Shown in pieces: positions 40,515 through 48,941 of a stretch of 52,738 nucleotides of DNA. Origin of the DNA: Slackia sp. (GTDB lineage: Bacteria > Actinomycetota > Coriobacteriia > Coriobacteriales > Eggerthellaceae); NCBI GenBank assembly GCA_030527325.1, contig JAUNBA010000006.1, positions 63,626-116,363 of the forward strand, given 5' to 3'. The notes under the pieces are model-generated. The model saw only the letters and a list, made by a program, of their open reading frames with translations, was not told where the DNA came from and ran no database searches. Each line of letters opens with the position of its first letter. The first letter of the stretch is position 1. Position numbers and translations under genes: made by a program.

Positions 40515-40520
40515 TATAAT
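40515..40520 (+). promoter_or_regulatory. Likely -10 box of tRNA-Gly
   Basis: TATAAT 27 nt before the tRNA-Gly 5' end; the -35 region is not recognisable. Confidence 0.5.
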
Positions 40521-40547
40521 CTTCCGATGTCGCATCGCGACATCCAT

Positions 40548-40622
40548 GCGGGTATCGCCAAGTGGTAAGGCATCAGCTTCCCAAGCTGACATTCGCGGGT
40601 TCGAGTCCCGTTACCCGCTCCA
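40548..40622 (+). tRNA. tRNA-Gly (CCC)
   Basis: Acceptor GCGGGTA/TACCCGC, anticodon loop TTCCCAA giving CCC, T-arm GGTTCGAGTC, and CCA encoded at 40620-40622. Confidence 0.95.
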
Positions 40623-40632
40623 TTGTTCAGTC

Positions 40633-40662
40633 AAGGCCGTCGGAGGTTTCCGGCGGCCTTTT
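40633..40662 (+). terminator. Terminator of tRNA-Gly
   Basis: A hairpin (AAGGCCGTCGG / CCGGCGGCCTT, 6-nt loop) followed by a short T tail. It lies between converging tRNA-Gly and the 5-FCL-like gene. Confidence 0.8.
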
Positions 40663-40730
40663 GCGTGGCGCCGATTCATGACCGCATCGCGGCGTCGTCG
40701 TGCACCGAGTCGTGCCTGTTTCGTGCGTGG

Positions 40731-41507
40731 TCAGGCGTATACGATGCCCGTCAGCTTCCTGTCGTGCGGTTCGGTGGGTATGCGCTCGATGCGCTGCTCG
40801 GCGAATGCCGCGCCGATGAGGGGCGTGGTGTCGGCAAGCCGTGCGATGAAGGTGTCGTAGTTGCCTCCTCCGTAGCCGAGCCGCCGACATCCATCGTCAA
40901 ATGCGACGAGCGGCACGACCACCGCGTCGATGCGCGATGGGTCGGCAATGGGGAAGTCGGCTGCACGGCGGTCGTCGCGCCCGAACCGCGCGAGAGGGTT
41001 GCGTACGAAGGGCGCGCTTCCCGTTTCGTATTGCTCTGCGCTCACGAGGCGCATATACATCGGATCGTCGTCGACTTCTTTCTCGTTCATGCAGGGAAAT
41101 GCTACGTGCACGCCGGATGCGTAGCAGCATCGCACGAAGGGGGCCGGGTCGGCTTCGTCGGGAAATGCGCGGTAGACGGCCACGGTCATACCGCTTTCCA
41201 AGGGAAAGACAACGTCGACGTCGGCGCTGTCTGCGAAGACGATGCTTGCTGGCGATTCGGGCGCGTTCGTTGCGAATTCGTCATGGGGCTGTGCGTCGCG
41301 CCCTCCCATTGCTCGAGCGGTCGCGTCGCAGAGTGTTTCGCGGGCGTCCAGGCATGCGCCGCCGATGCCGAATAATCTGCAGAGCAACGCGCTGACAGCC
41401 TCTGATTTATCGCGTCGCAGCTCGTGCGCTATCGCGCCGCGCCGCGCGCGCACGGCGGCGCGAAGTTTTCGTTTCTCGTCTATCGTTGTCGAATCGTTCG
41501 AGGTCAT
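40731..41507 (-). CDS. 5-formyltetrahydrofolate cyclo-ligase family protein
   Basis: Family members convert 5-formyl-THF to 5,10-methenyl-THF with ATP. The 258-residue protein has the N-terminal KRKLRAAVRARR helix, an ATP-binding core and the C-terminal motif RLGYGGGNYDTFI, close to the family's GGGYYD. It is about 60 residues longer than usual, with extra sequence between the first helix and the substrate region. The Met at 41507 has AAAGGAG upstream. It is transcribed toward tRNA-Gly. Confidence 0.88.
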   Translation of the reverse strand: MTSNDSTTIDEKRKLRAAVRARRGAIAHELRRDKSEAVSALLCRLFGIGGACLDARETLCDATARAMGGRDAQPHDEFATNAPESPASIVFADSADVDVVFPLESGMTVAVYRAFPDEADPAPFVRCCYASGVHVAFPCMNEKEVDDDPMYMRLVSAEQYETGSAPFVRNPLARFGRDDRRAADFPIADPSRIDAVVVPLVAFDDGCRRLGYGGGNYDTFIARLADTTPLIGAAFAEQRIERIPTEPHDRKLTGIVYA

Positions 41508-41582
41508 AAGGCTCCTTTCGGTGGCATCGATGCCGTTTTCGGCATATACCGAACGAAAAATCAAAAAAAGTGAAATTCTCAT

Positions 41583-41611
41583 TTGACAAAGCAAAATCAG
41601 GAGGTTATTAT
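41583..41611 (+). promoter_or_regulatory. Promoter of tRNA-Arg copy 1
   Basis: A consensus -35 TTGACA (41583-41588) and -10 TATTAT (41606-41611) with a 17-nt spacer. A TATAAT overlaps it at 41609-41614. Confidence 0.85.
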
Positions 41612-41631
41612 AATCGAGCTGCATTTGAGAT

Positions 41632-41708
41632 GCGCCGTTACCTCAGCTGGATAGAGGGACTGACTACGAATCAGTACGTCGGGGGTTCGAATCCCTCACG
41701 GCGCACCA
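41632..41708 (+). tRNA. tRNA-Arg (ACG), copy 1
   Basis: Acceptor GCGCCGT/ACGGCGC, anticodon loop CTACGAA giving ACG (inosine-read), T-arm GGTTCGAATC, and CCA encoded. Identical to copy 2. Confidence 0.96.
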
Positions 41709-41719
41709 CTCGAACTTCT

Positions 41720-41746
41720 GCCGCCTTCGGGCGGTTTTTTATTTTT
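41720..41746 (+). terminator. Terminator of tRNA-Arg copy 1
   Basis: CCGCC, a TTCG tetraloop and GGCGG, followed by TTTTTTATTTTT. Confidence 0.92.
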
Positions 41747-41773
41747 CAAAATCGCGGTTTTGAAAAAAGGGGT

Positions 41774-41802
41774 TTGACAGATGCAGAAATGCTTGGTATT
41801 AT
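41774..41802 (+). promoter_or_regulatory. Promoter of tRNA-Arg copy 2
   Basis: A consensus -35 TTGACA (41774-41779) and -10 TATTAT (41797-41802), 17-nt spacer. It is the same design as copy 1 in an otherwise different sequence. Confidence 0.88.
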
Positions 41803-41821
41803 GACCAAGCTGCTTTGATGT

Positions 41822-41898
41822 GCGCCGTTACCTCAGCTGGATAGAGGGACTGACTACGAATCAGTACGTCGGGGGTTCGAATCCCTCACGGCGCACCA
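41822..41898 (+). tRNA. tRNA-Arg (ACG), copy 2
   Basis: Identical over its full 77 nt to the copy at 41632-41708, including the encoded CCA. Confidence 0.96.
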
Positions 41899-41923
41899 CT
41901 TTTCTTTAGTGAAAAGCAGTAGC

Positions 41924-41944
41924 GGCGCGGAAGCGCCTTTTTTT
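41924..41944 (+). terminator. Terminator of tRNA-Arg copy 2
   Basis: GGCGC, GGAA loop and GCGCC, followed by TTTTTTT. Confidence 0.88.
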
Positions 41945-42055
41945 ATTTGTAGGGAGAAAAGGCTCGACTTGAAGGTTCGAAAACACAACAACCGACCGAT
42001 GTAGCCTTGACTTCACCCTTCGTGCAGCAAGGCTCTACGTGCATGAAGGGGATCT

Positions 42056-43405
42056 ATGTTCTATCTGACAAACATGCTCGGCCGCCCCGTGTATGATTCC
42101 ACGGGTGAAAAACTCGGCACCGTATCCGATTTGGCGATTTCGACGGGTGAGGTTTTCCCTCGCATCACATCGCTTGCGTTCAGGGGGCCCGGCCGTACGC
42201 CGTTCATGATCAGTTGGCGCAAATACGTCGATGATTTCAGCGAAGACGAAGTGCGCCTCAACACCGAATCGTACAACATCCGATTCAGCTACCTGCAGCC
42301 TACCGAGGTTCTTCTCGCACGCGATCTTCTCGATCAGCAAATCGTCGATACGCAGGGTTTGAAGATCGTGCGCGTGAACGACCTGAAACTATCCCCCTCC
42401 GGTTCGCAGTTGCGCCTGCTCGGCGCCGAAGTTGGCGTGCGCGGTATTCTGCGCGGCCTGCATCCGCTGCTTGAGAAGGCGGTCGTTTCCATCGCGCGCC
42501 TTTTCGGCAAGAAAGTGGAAGAGAAGATCATCGCGTGGAATTACATGGACCTTCTCGACCGCGACCTGTCGAAGGTACAGCTTTCCGTCACGCATAAGCG
42601 CCTCGACGAGCTGCATCCCGCCGACGTGGCCGACATTCTCGAGCAGCTCGATCCTAAGCAGCGCGCCGAAGTCTTCAACCACCTCGACGACGCCCGGTCC
42701 GCCGAGGTCATCGCCGAGCTTGAAGACGAGTTCCAGGCGGAGACTCTTGACGATATGGACGACCGCGAAGCGTCCGGCCTGCTGGGCCAGATGGATCCCG
42801 ACGACGCGGCCGACATCATTCGCGATCTTCCGTATGAGAAGGCGGAGACGCTGTTGCGTCTTATGGGCGTGGAGGACGCCGCCGAGATCCGCAGGCTTTT
42901 GGGCTATAGGGACGACACGGCGGGCGGCATGATGACCACGCAGTTTGTGGCCCTGAGCGAAGACGATACGGTGGGCGATGCCATCGAGACCCTGCGCGGC
43001 CTTGACGAGGATTTCCCCACGGTGCACTTCGTCTACGTAATGGAGGAGGACAGCGAAAAGCTCGTCGGCGTCATGTCGATGCGCACGTTGGTCCTTGCCC
43101 ATAACGACACGCGTCTCGGCGATGTTATGTATACCGACGTCATCAGCGTTTCGCCCGACGAACCCGAGGACGAGGTCGCTTCCGACATCTCCAAATACGA
43201 CCTGGTTGCTTTGCCCGTCGTCGATGAAAGCGGGCATATGTTGGGCCTTGTCACGGTCGATGATGCGCTCGACGTCATCGAGGAAAGCACCGAAACGGAA
43301 AAGACTACTAATCTCTGGATCAAGGTGGCGCTTGCTTTGTGCGGCGGCATCATGTTCTTGGCCCTGTATACGGCGGTTGTCGTGCGAATTCTGGAGGTAG
43401 GCTGA
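42056..43405 (+). CDS. PRC-barrel/MgtE-N/CBS sensor protein without a channel domain
   Basis: A 449-residue protein. Two PRC-barrel-like segments lie at about 5-80 and 90-165 (LGRPVYDSTGEKLGTVSDL at the start). An MgtE N domain of acidic helical repeats spans about 185-285 (HPADVADILEQLDP, then MDPDDAADIIRDLP). A CBS pair lies at about 290-412 (DTAGGMMTTQFVAL and LPVVDESGHMLGLVTVDD). One transmembrane helix ends it (420-445). In MgtE the N and CBS domains sense Mg2+ and gate the pore, but here the pore domain is missing. The stop overlaps the start of the Nramp gene by 1 nt, so the two proteins probably form a sensor-transporter pair. AAGGGG precedes the ATG. Confidence 0.92.
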   Translation: MFYLTNMLGRPVYDSTGEKLGTVSDLAISTGEVFPRITSLAFRGPGRTPFMISWRKYVDDFSEDEVRLNTESYNIRFSYLQPTEVLLARDLLDQQIVDTQGLKIVRVNDLKLSPSGSQLRLLGAEVGVRGILRGLHPLLEKAVVSIARLFGKKVEEKIIAWNYMDLLDRDLSKVQLSVTHKRLDELHPADVADILEQLDPKQRAEVFNHLDDARSAEVIAELEDEFQAETLDDMDDREASGLLGQMDPDDAADIIRDLPYEKAETLLRLMGVEDAAEIRRLLGYRDDTAGGMMTTQFVALSEDDTVGDAIETLRGLDEDFPTVHFVYVMEEDSEKLVGVMSMRTLVLAHNDTRLGDVMYTDVISVSPDEPEDEVASDISKYDLVALPVVDESGHMLGLVTVDDALDVIEESTETEKTTNLWIKVALALCGGIMFLALYTAVVVRILEVG

Positions 43406-44760
43406 TGGCGGCTGTGAAAAAGGGAGCTTCCTACGACGAGGTCATGCAGGCGGTGCGCGACGGCGACCGCAGCGCGATCGAGGCGGCTCAGGAGTCTTCC
43501 GATAAGCCTGCGATCGGAGAAAAGACCAGGAAGCGCGCGACCATCCTGCTTATTCTCGGGGCGATGGGCCCCGGCGTCGTGAGCGCTATGGCGGGCAATG
43601 ACGCGGGCGGCATTTCCACGTATTCGACGGCAGGCGCCGATTTCGGTTATGCGGCTTTGTGGGTCATCCCCGTCATGTGTGTGCTGCTGCTCGTGGTGCA
43701 GCTGACGGCCGCTCGCATGGGCGCCGTCACCGGCAAGGGGTTCGCCGCCCTTATTCGCGAACGTTTCGGCATCCGCCTGACGGCGCTCGCCATGGGCGCG
43801 CTGCTCATCGGCAACGTCGCAACGACGTTCAGCGAGTTCGCGGGCATCGCGAGCGGCATGGAGCTTTTCGGCATCCCGCGATTCGCCAGCATTCCCGTGG
43901 CGGCGGCGGTGGTGTGGCTGCTTGTGGTCAAGGGAAGCTACAAAAGCGTCGAGAAGATTTTCCTGGCGGTTTCCCTGGTGTTCGTGACCTATGTGGTGGC
44001 GGCGTTTCTCGCCGGCCCTGATTGGGGCGCCGTCGCGTACTCTACCGTTATCGCGCAGGTGCCGGCCGACCCTCATTTCATATCGCTCGTCATCGCGATG
44101 ATCGGCACGACGATCGCGCCGTGGATGATGTTTTTCACGCAAAGCAACGTGGTCGATAAAGGCGTCACCGACGACCCGCAGGAAATGATGCTGCAGAAGG
44201 TCGACGTGACGACAGGAACCATCGTGGCCTGCATCGTAGCCTGGTTCATCATCATCACGACAGGCGCCGTGCTGTATCCGCAGGGCATAGCCGTCGACTC
44301 CGCGGCGGCCGCGGCCAACGCGCTTGCGCCGTTTGCCGGCGAATACGCGCAGATCCTGTTCGCGGCAGGCCTGACGGCGGCGAGTTTTTTGGCGGCGTGC
44401 GTGTTGCCCCTGACCACCTCGTTCGTGATTTGCGAAGCCTTCGGCTGGGAGGCGGGCGTCGATTTCACCTGGAAAGAAGCGCCGATGTTCAAGGGCATCT
44501 TCACCTCGGTGATCGTGTTTTCCGCCGTCGTGGTGCTGATACCGCACCTCGACCTGATGGGCATCATGCTGACCGCGCAGTTCATCAACGGCGTCATTCT
44601 GCCTGTGCTGCTGGTGTTCATGGCGCTTATCGCGGCCGACAAGCGCATCATGGGCAAGCATGTGAGCACCTGGGCGGGCAAAGCCGTCATATGGGCCACG
44701 GTCGGTATAGTGACGGTGCTGACCGTGGCGTTGCTCGTCATGCAGGTTCTCGGCATATAG
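43405..44760 (+). CDS. Nramp-related magnesium transporter (NRMT-like)
   Basis: A 451-residue, SLC11/Nramp-fold transporter with about 11 membrane helices after a soluble N-terminus. In canonical Mn2+/Fe2+ Nramps the metal site is DPGN on helix 1 and MPH on helix 6. Here helix 1 reads NDAGG (Asp66, Gly69) and helix 6 reads TTIAPW (Ala238). Loss of the Met and the Asn ligand is the hallmark of the NRMT clade (described from Eggerthella lenta and clostridia), which transports Mg2+ and Mn2+ instead. GGAGG lies 7 nt before the ATG, which overlaps the TGA of the sensor gene. Confidence 0.9.
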   Translation: MAAVKKGASYDEVMQAVRDGDRSAIEAAQESSDKPAIGEKTRKRATILLILGAMGPGVVSAMAGNDAGGISTYSTAGADFGYAALWVIPVMCVLLLVVQLTAARMGAVTGKGFAALIRERFGIRLTALAMGALLIGNVATTFSEFAGIASGMELFGIPRFASIPVAAAVVWLLVVKGSYKSVEKIFLAVSLVFVTYVVAAFLAGPDWGAVAYSTVIAQVPADPHFISLVIAMIGTTIAPWMMFFTQSNVVDKGVTDDPQEMMLQKVDVTTGTIVACIVAWFIIITTGAVLYPQGIAVDSAAAAANALAPFAGEYAQILFAAGLTAASFLAACVLPLTTSFVICEAFGWEAGVDFTWKEAPMFKGIFTSVIVFSAVVVLIPHLDLMGIMLTAQFINGVILPVLLVFMALIAADKRIMGKHVSTWAGKAVIWATVGIVTVLTVALLVMQVLGI

Positions 44761-44783
44761 CATCGTCGTCGCGCGCGGATCGA

Positions 44784-44819
44784 ACGAACGCCCCTCCCTC
44801 GAGGGGCGCTCGTTTTTTA
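44784..44819 (+). terminator. Terminator of the sensor-transporter operon
   Basis: A stem of about 13 bp (ACGAACGCCCCTC / GAGGGGCGCTCGT, 4-nt loop) followed by TTTTT. Confidence 0.92.
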
Positions 44820-44885
44820 TCGCCTCGGGCGTTTCGCGGCCATGCGCCGTCCGGTAACGACTTTCGCACGATGCGTCATATCTGC

Positions 44886-44914
44886 TTACCGGGTGCGGCG
44901 CTTTCGCATACTAT
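44886..44914 (+). promoter_or_regulatory. Possible promoter of citrate synthase
   Basis: TTACCG and TACTAT separated by 17 nt, about 112 nt before the start. The -35 match is moderate. Confidence 0.4.
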
Positions 44915-45026
44915 AGTGTGCGCGTTGCGCGGCGCGCCATGACCATGCTTTCGCGGGCCGCCAGGCCCTGGTCGAAGGCCGACCGCGCTCTGTGCCTTGA
45001 AGGGATTCATGCATGAAAGGAACGCC

Positions 45027-46367
45027 ATGAAGGATGCTTTGCCCCTCTACCGCGATTTCGCGTCGATCCATGCGGTAGACCCCGAGTACTACGCCGCGAA
45101 ATACGACGTGAAGCGCGGCCTGCGCAATGCCGACGGCACGGGCGTGATCGCCGGCGTCACCAACATTTCGAACGTTCACGGCTACGTGGTGTCCGAGGGC
45201 GATAAGGTGCCCGATCGCGGTCGTTTGTCATACCGCGGCTACAGCATCGACGATTTGGTCGACCACGTGGTCGCCGAAGACCGCTTCGGCTTCGAGGAGA
45301 CGGCGTATCTGCTGATGGCGGGCGAGCTTCCCACGGCCGATCAGCTTGCCTCCTTCAAGTCGCTTATCGATGAGCAGCGCGATCTGCCCGACGGATTCAC
45401 GGCCAATTACATCATGAAGCCTCCGACGCGCGACATCATGAACTGCCTCGGGCGCTCGGTCTTGCAGCTATACGCGTTCGACGGTCGCGCCGAAGAACGC
45501 ACGCCCGAGCACGAGGTGGATACCTCGATCATGCTGCTTTCGCGTCTTCCCCGCATCATGGTGTTGGCGTATCACGTGATGCGCGACAAGTTCCACGGCG
45601 ATTCGATGTTCATCCATCATTTCGTCGAAGGGCAAAGCACGGCGGAAACCATCCTTTCCATGCTGCGTCCCGACCGATCTTTCACCGACACCGAAGCGAA
45701 GACGCTCGACATCATGCTGATGCTGCATGCCGAACACGGCGGCGGCAACAACTCGACGTTCACGTGCCGTGCGTTGACGAGCGCCGATACCGATCCGTAT
45801 TCGGCCTACGCGGGCGCTATCGGAAGCTTGAAGGGCGCGCGTCACGGAGGGGCGAACAATCGCACGCTCATGATGACGGACGACATCAAAGCGCACGTGG
45901 CGGATATTGCCGATGAAGGCCAGGTCGCCGATTATCTGCGCAAGATCGTGCGTAAGGAGGCCTATGACCGCACGGGTCTCATCTACGGCATGGGACACGC
46001 GGTTTACACGCTGTCCGACCCGCGTGCCGAGCTCTGCCGCAAATACGCCGAACGCCTGGTGGTCGGCACCGAATACGAGGCCGAGTTCCGCTTGCTCGAA
46101 AACATCGAGCGTCTGGCGCCGGTGCTGCTTGCCGAGGCGGGCAAAAGCAAAGACATATGCGCCAATGTCGACCTGTACAGCGGGTGCGTCTACAGCGCGC
46201 TCGGCATCCCGCGCGAGCTGCTTACGCCCCTGTTCGCCTGCGCGCGCATGGCGGGCTGGAGCGCCCATCGTTTCGAGGAAATCGTTTCGGGCAAGCGCAT
46301 CATGCGCCCCGCCTACAAGAAAACGGGATGTGCTCGCGATTACGTGGCCATGGCCGACCGCGTTTAG
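45027..46367 (+). CDS. Citrate synthase
   Basis: Condenses oxaloacetate and acetyl-CoA to citrate; 446 residues. Catalytic motifs: HAEHGGGNNSTF (His), GMGHAVYTLSDPRAE (His) and ANVDLYSGCVY (Asp), with KGARHGGANN for oxaloacetate. The N-terminal extension is longer than in the CitZ type. The ATG at 45027 has AAAGGA 5 nt upstream; an earlier in-frame ATG lacks such a site. The aminotransferase follows 24 nt later and is probably co-transcribed, suggesting a role in the citrate-to-2-oxoglutarate branch feeding amino-acid synthesis. A methylcitrate synthase activity cannot be excluded. Confidence 0.92.
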   Translation: MKDALPLYRDFASIHAVDPEYYAAKYDVKRGLRNADGTGVIAGVTNISNVHGYVVSEGDKVPDRGRLSYRGYSIDDLVDHVVAEDRFGFEETAYLLMAGELPTADQLASFKSLIDEQRDLPDGFTANYIMKPPTRDIMNCLGRSVLQLYAFDGRAEERTPEHEVDTSIMLLSRLPRIMVLAYHVMRDKFHGDSMFIHHFVEGQSTAETILSMLRPDRSFTDTEAKTLDIMLMLHAEHGGGNNSTFTCRALTSADTDPYSAYAGAIGSLKGARHGGANNRTLMMTDDIKAHVADIADEGQVADYLRKIVRKEAYDRTGLIYGMGHAVYTLSDPRAELCRKYAERLVVGTEYEAEFRLLENIERLAPVLLAEAGKSKDICANVDLYSGCVYSALGIPRELLTPLFACARMAGWSAHRFEEIVSGKRIMRPAYKKTGCARDYVAMADRV

Positions 46368-46391
46368 CGTATGCGAGAAAGGAACCGGCCG

Positions 46392-47543
46392 ATGGCCCCT
46401 GCGTTGAATTCCGCCCTTGCCGAACTGCAGCTTTCGGGAATACGCCGCATTACGGCGCATGCGAAGCAAACGCCGGGCTGCGTGCTGCTGACGCTTGGCG
46501 AACCTGACGGCGATACGCCCGACGCGGTCAAGTCCGAGGTGGTCGCATCGCTTGCGGAAAACGACACGCACTATCCGCCGAATAACGGCAGGGATTTTCT
46601 TCGCGCGGGGCTCAGCCGTCATATGAAGAAGCGGGGCCTCGATTACGGCCCCGATGAAATCGTGGTGACGTGCGGCGCGACCGAGGCGTTGTTTGCTGCG
46701 TTGACGTGCGTTTTGAATCCAGGGGATGAGGTAGTGGTGCCCGTTCCCGCCTTCGGTTTGTACGAATCGATCGTCACGTTGAATCGCGGCTCGTTCGTGC
46801 CGCTCGATACGTGTGCCGACGATTTCCAGATACGCGAGGACCGCCTGCGCGACGTCATCACCGATCGGACCAAGGCGTTCGTATTGACGTCTCCCAACAA
46901 TCCGACCGGGTGCCTTTACGACCGAGAGAGCCTCGACGCCGTCGCACGCGCCGCCTGTGCGTGCGACGCGTTCGTGATCTGCGACGACGTGTATGCGAGC
47001 CTGGTTTATGACGGGTCCGATGCGTACTGCGGCTTCGCCGCCTGCTATCCTGATCTGCGCGACCGCATCATCGTGTGCGACAGTTTTTCGAAGCCGTATG
47101 CCATGACGGGCTGGCGTCTGGGGTGGGTCGCCGCCGATGCTCCGCTTGTCCAGGAGATCGCGAAGATCCATCAATACATGGTCTCCTCGGTGCCGTCGTT
47201 CGTCCAAAGGGCGGCGGCGCGGGCGTTGTCCTGCGATCGCGCCGCCGTGCGCGACGAATACCGCGCGCGCCGCGATTACGTGCTGCGCCGCTTGGATGCC
47301 ATGGGCCTGCATGCGGTGCACCCTCAGGGCGCGTTCTACGTGTTTCCCTTCATCGCGCATCTCGGGATGACGTCGGAAGAACTGTGCATGCGCCTTATCG
47401 ATGAGGCTGGCGTCGCCTTGGTGCCTGGGTCCTGTTTTTCCGCCGAGGGCTTCGTGCGCCTGTCGTATTGCTGTTCCATGGAGGCGATCGAAGAGGGGAT
47501 GGATCGCCTCGAGGGCTTCGTGCGAGCCGTCTCCGCTTCGTAG
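46392..47543 (+). CDS. PLP-dependent aminotransferase, class I/II
   Basis: A fold-type I aminotransferase of 383 residues. The PLP-binding Lys lies in DSFSKPYAMTGWRLGW. Other family motifs are TSPNNPTGCLY, CGATEALFAAL and VALVPGSCF. The substrate is not evident; aspartate, alanine or aromatic amino acids are all possible. The start at 46392 has AAAGGA 8 nt upstream, within the first codons of an alternative ATG at 46371. It directly follows citrate synthase. Confidence 0.9.
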   Translation: MAPALNSALAELQLSGIRRITAHAKQTPGCVLLTLGEPDGDTPDAVKSEVVASLAENDTHYPPNNGRDFLRAGLSRHMKKRGLDYGPDEIVVTCGATEALFAALTCVLNPGDEVVVPVPAFGLYESIVTLNRGSFVPLDTCADDFQIREDRLRDVITDRTKAFVLTSPNNPTGCLYDRESLDAVARAACACDAFVICDDVYASLVYDGSDAYCGFAACYPDLRDRIIVCDSFSKPYAMTGWRLGWVAADAPLVQEIAKIHQYMVSSVPSFVQRAAARALSCDRAAVRDEYRARRDYVLRRLDAMGLHAVHPQGAFYVFPFIAHLGMTSEELCMRLIDEAGVALVPGSCFSAEGFVRLSYCCSMEAIEEGMDRLEGFVRAVSAS

Positions 47544-47617
47544 CGCCGCCGCTTCGCATCATCCTGCAGACTGCGCGAAGAACGGGGGCAGGCGGCCGCA
47601 TCGCCGAGAAGTGCGCG

Positions 47618-47623
47618 TATACT
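47618..47623 (+). promoter_or_regulatory. Possible -10 box of galE
   Basis: TATACT about 44 nt before the galE start; no good -35 box. Confidence 0.4.
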
Positions 47624-47666
47624 GGAGCCATACGTGCTTACGTGCATGAACGGAAGAAAGGCAGAA

Positions 47667-48740
47667 ATGTCCATGGCTGATATGAAGACCATTCTCGTTA
47701 CGGGCGGCGCCGGTTTCATCGGCAGCCACACGTGCGTCGAACTGCTCCAGGAGGGCTACGGCGTCGTCGTCATCGACGACCTTTCCAATTCGAGCGTCAA
47801 GGCCGTCGATCGCGTGCGCGCTATCGTCGCCGATGCGGCCGCGGCAGGGAAGGCGCCTGCCGATGCTGCCGATAACCTGGTATTTTACGAAGACAATGTG
47901 CTCGACCGCGCCGCGCTCGAGCGTATTTTCAATGCGCATGATATTTACGGCGTCATCCATTTCGCCGGATTCAAGGCGGTCGGCGAAAGCGTCGAAAAAC
48001 CGCTCGAATACTATTACAACAACCTCACGAATACCCTGGTCCTGTGCGATGTGATGCGCGAGCACGGCTGCAAGAACATCGTGTTCTCCAGCTCGGCCAC
48101 GGTATACGGCGAGCCCGATAGCGTGCCTTTGTCGGAAAGCGCTCCGAAAAAGGACGCCACGAACCCCTATGGGTGGACGAAGTGGATGATCGAGCAGATT
48201 CTGACCGATTTCACGGTCGCCGATCCCGAGTGGAACGTCGTGCTGCTGCGCTATTTCAATCCTATCGGAGCCCATGAGAGCGGCTTGATCGGGGAGGACC
48301 CCAAGGGCATTCCGAACAATCTTGTTCCGTATGTCGCGCAGGTCGCCATCGGTAAGCTGCCCGCTGTTCGCGTATTCGGCAACGATTACCCCACGCCCGA
48401 TGGAACGGGCGTGCGCGACTACATCCACGTGGTCGATTTGGCGCGCGGCCATGTGGCGGCACTTAATTGGATGGCGGATAAGCACGGCGTCGAGGTGGTC
48501 AACCTCGGCACGGGCACGGGTTCGAGCGTGCTCGACGTCGTGGCGGCCTTCGGTCGCGCTTGCGGCCGCGAGCTTCCCATCGATATTCAGCCCCGCCGTG
48601 CGGGTGATGTCGCCGAAAACTACGCCGATCCGACCAAGGCGAAAGAGGTTCTGGGCTGGGAGGCTGAGTACGATCTTGATCGCATGTGCGCCGATTCCTG
48701 GCGTTGGCAATCTATGAACCCCAACGGATACGCCGATTAG
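47667..48740 (+). CDS. galE: UDP-glucose 4-epimerase
   Basis: Interconverts UDP-glucose and UDP-galactose with bound NAD; 357 residues. The Rossmann motif is VTGGAGFIGSH, with HFAGFKAVGESVEKPL, SSSATVYG and the catalytic NPYGWTK. RYFNPIGAHESGLIGEDP is the standard substrate segment. AAAGG lies 5 nt before the ATG at 47667; the next ATG is two codons on. It is monocistronic by the terminator after it. Confidence 0.96.
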   Translation: MSMADMKTILVTGGAGFIGSHTCVELLQEGYGVVVIDDLSNSSVKAVDRVRAIVADAAAAGKAPADAADNLVFYEDNVLDRAALERIFNAHDIYGVIHFAGFKAVGESVEKPLEYYYNNLTNTLVLCDVMREHGCKNIVFSSSATVYGEPDSVPLSESAPKKDATNPYGWTKWMIEQILTDFTVADPEWNVVLLRYFNPIGAHESGLIGEDPKGIPNNLVPYVAQVAIGKLPAVRVFGNDYPTPDGTGVRDYIHVVDLARGHVAALNWMADKHGVEVVNLGTGTGSSVLDVVAAFGRACGRELPIDIQPRRAGDVAENYADPTKAKEVLGWEAEYDLDRMCADSWRWQSMNPNGYAD

Positions 48741-48769
48741 GCGCCGGGGCCGCCTTGAAGAAATGATCG

Positions 48770-48810
48770 CAAACGAGGACGACGGACTCCGTCGCCCTCG
48801 TTTGTTTTTT
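48770..48810 (+). terminator. Terminator of galE
   Basis: A stem of about 16 bp (CAAACGAGGACGACGG / CCGTCGCCCTCGTTTG, one mismatch, 3-nt loop) followed by TTTTTT. Confidence 0.93.
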
Positions 48811-48941
48811 CGGATGCGGGGCTTTCTGCATATCCGAGGATTTGCGGGGCGGCCGCATCATTGCCTGCGGTCGCTCCGTCTTGTGTTTCTGCATGCGCCG
48901 GCATCGGCGCGGTTCGACATGACAACGGAAGGCGGGCCTTT

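Noticed and set aside
45468..47360. A 630-codon open frame on the minus strand across citrate synthase and the aminotransferase
   Set aside because: Both plus-strand genes show complete catalytic motifs. The antisense frame has none and covers the boundary of two genes.
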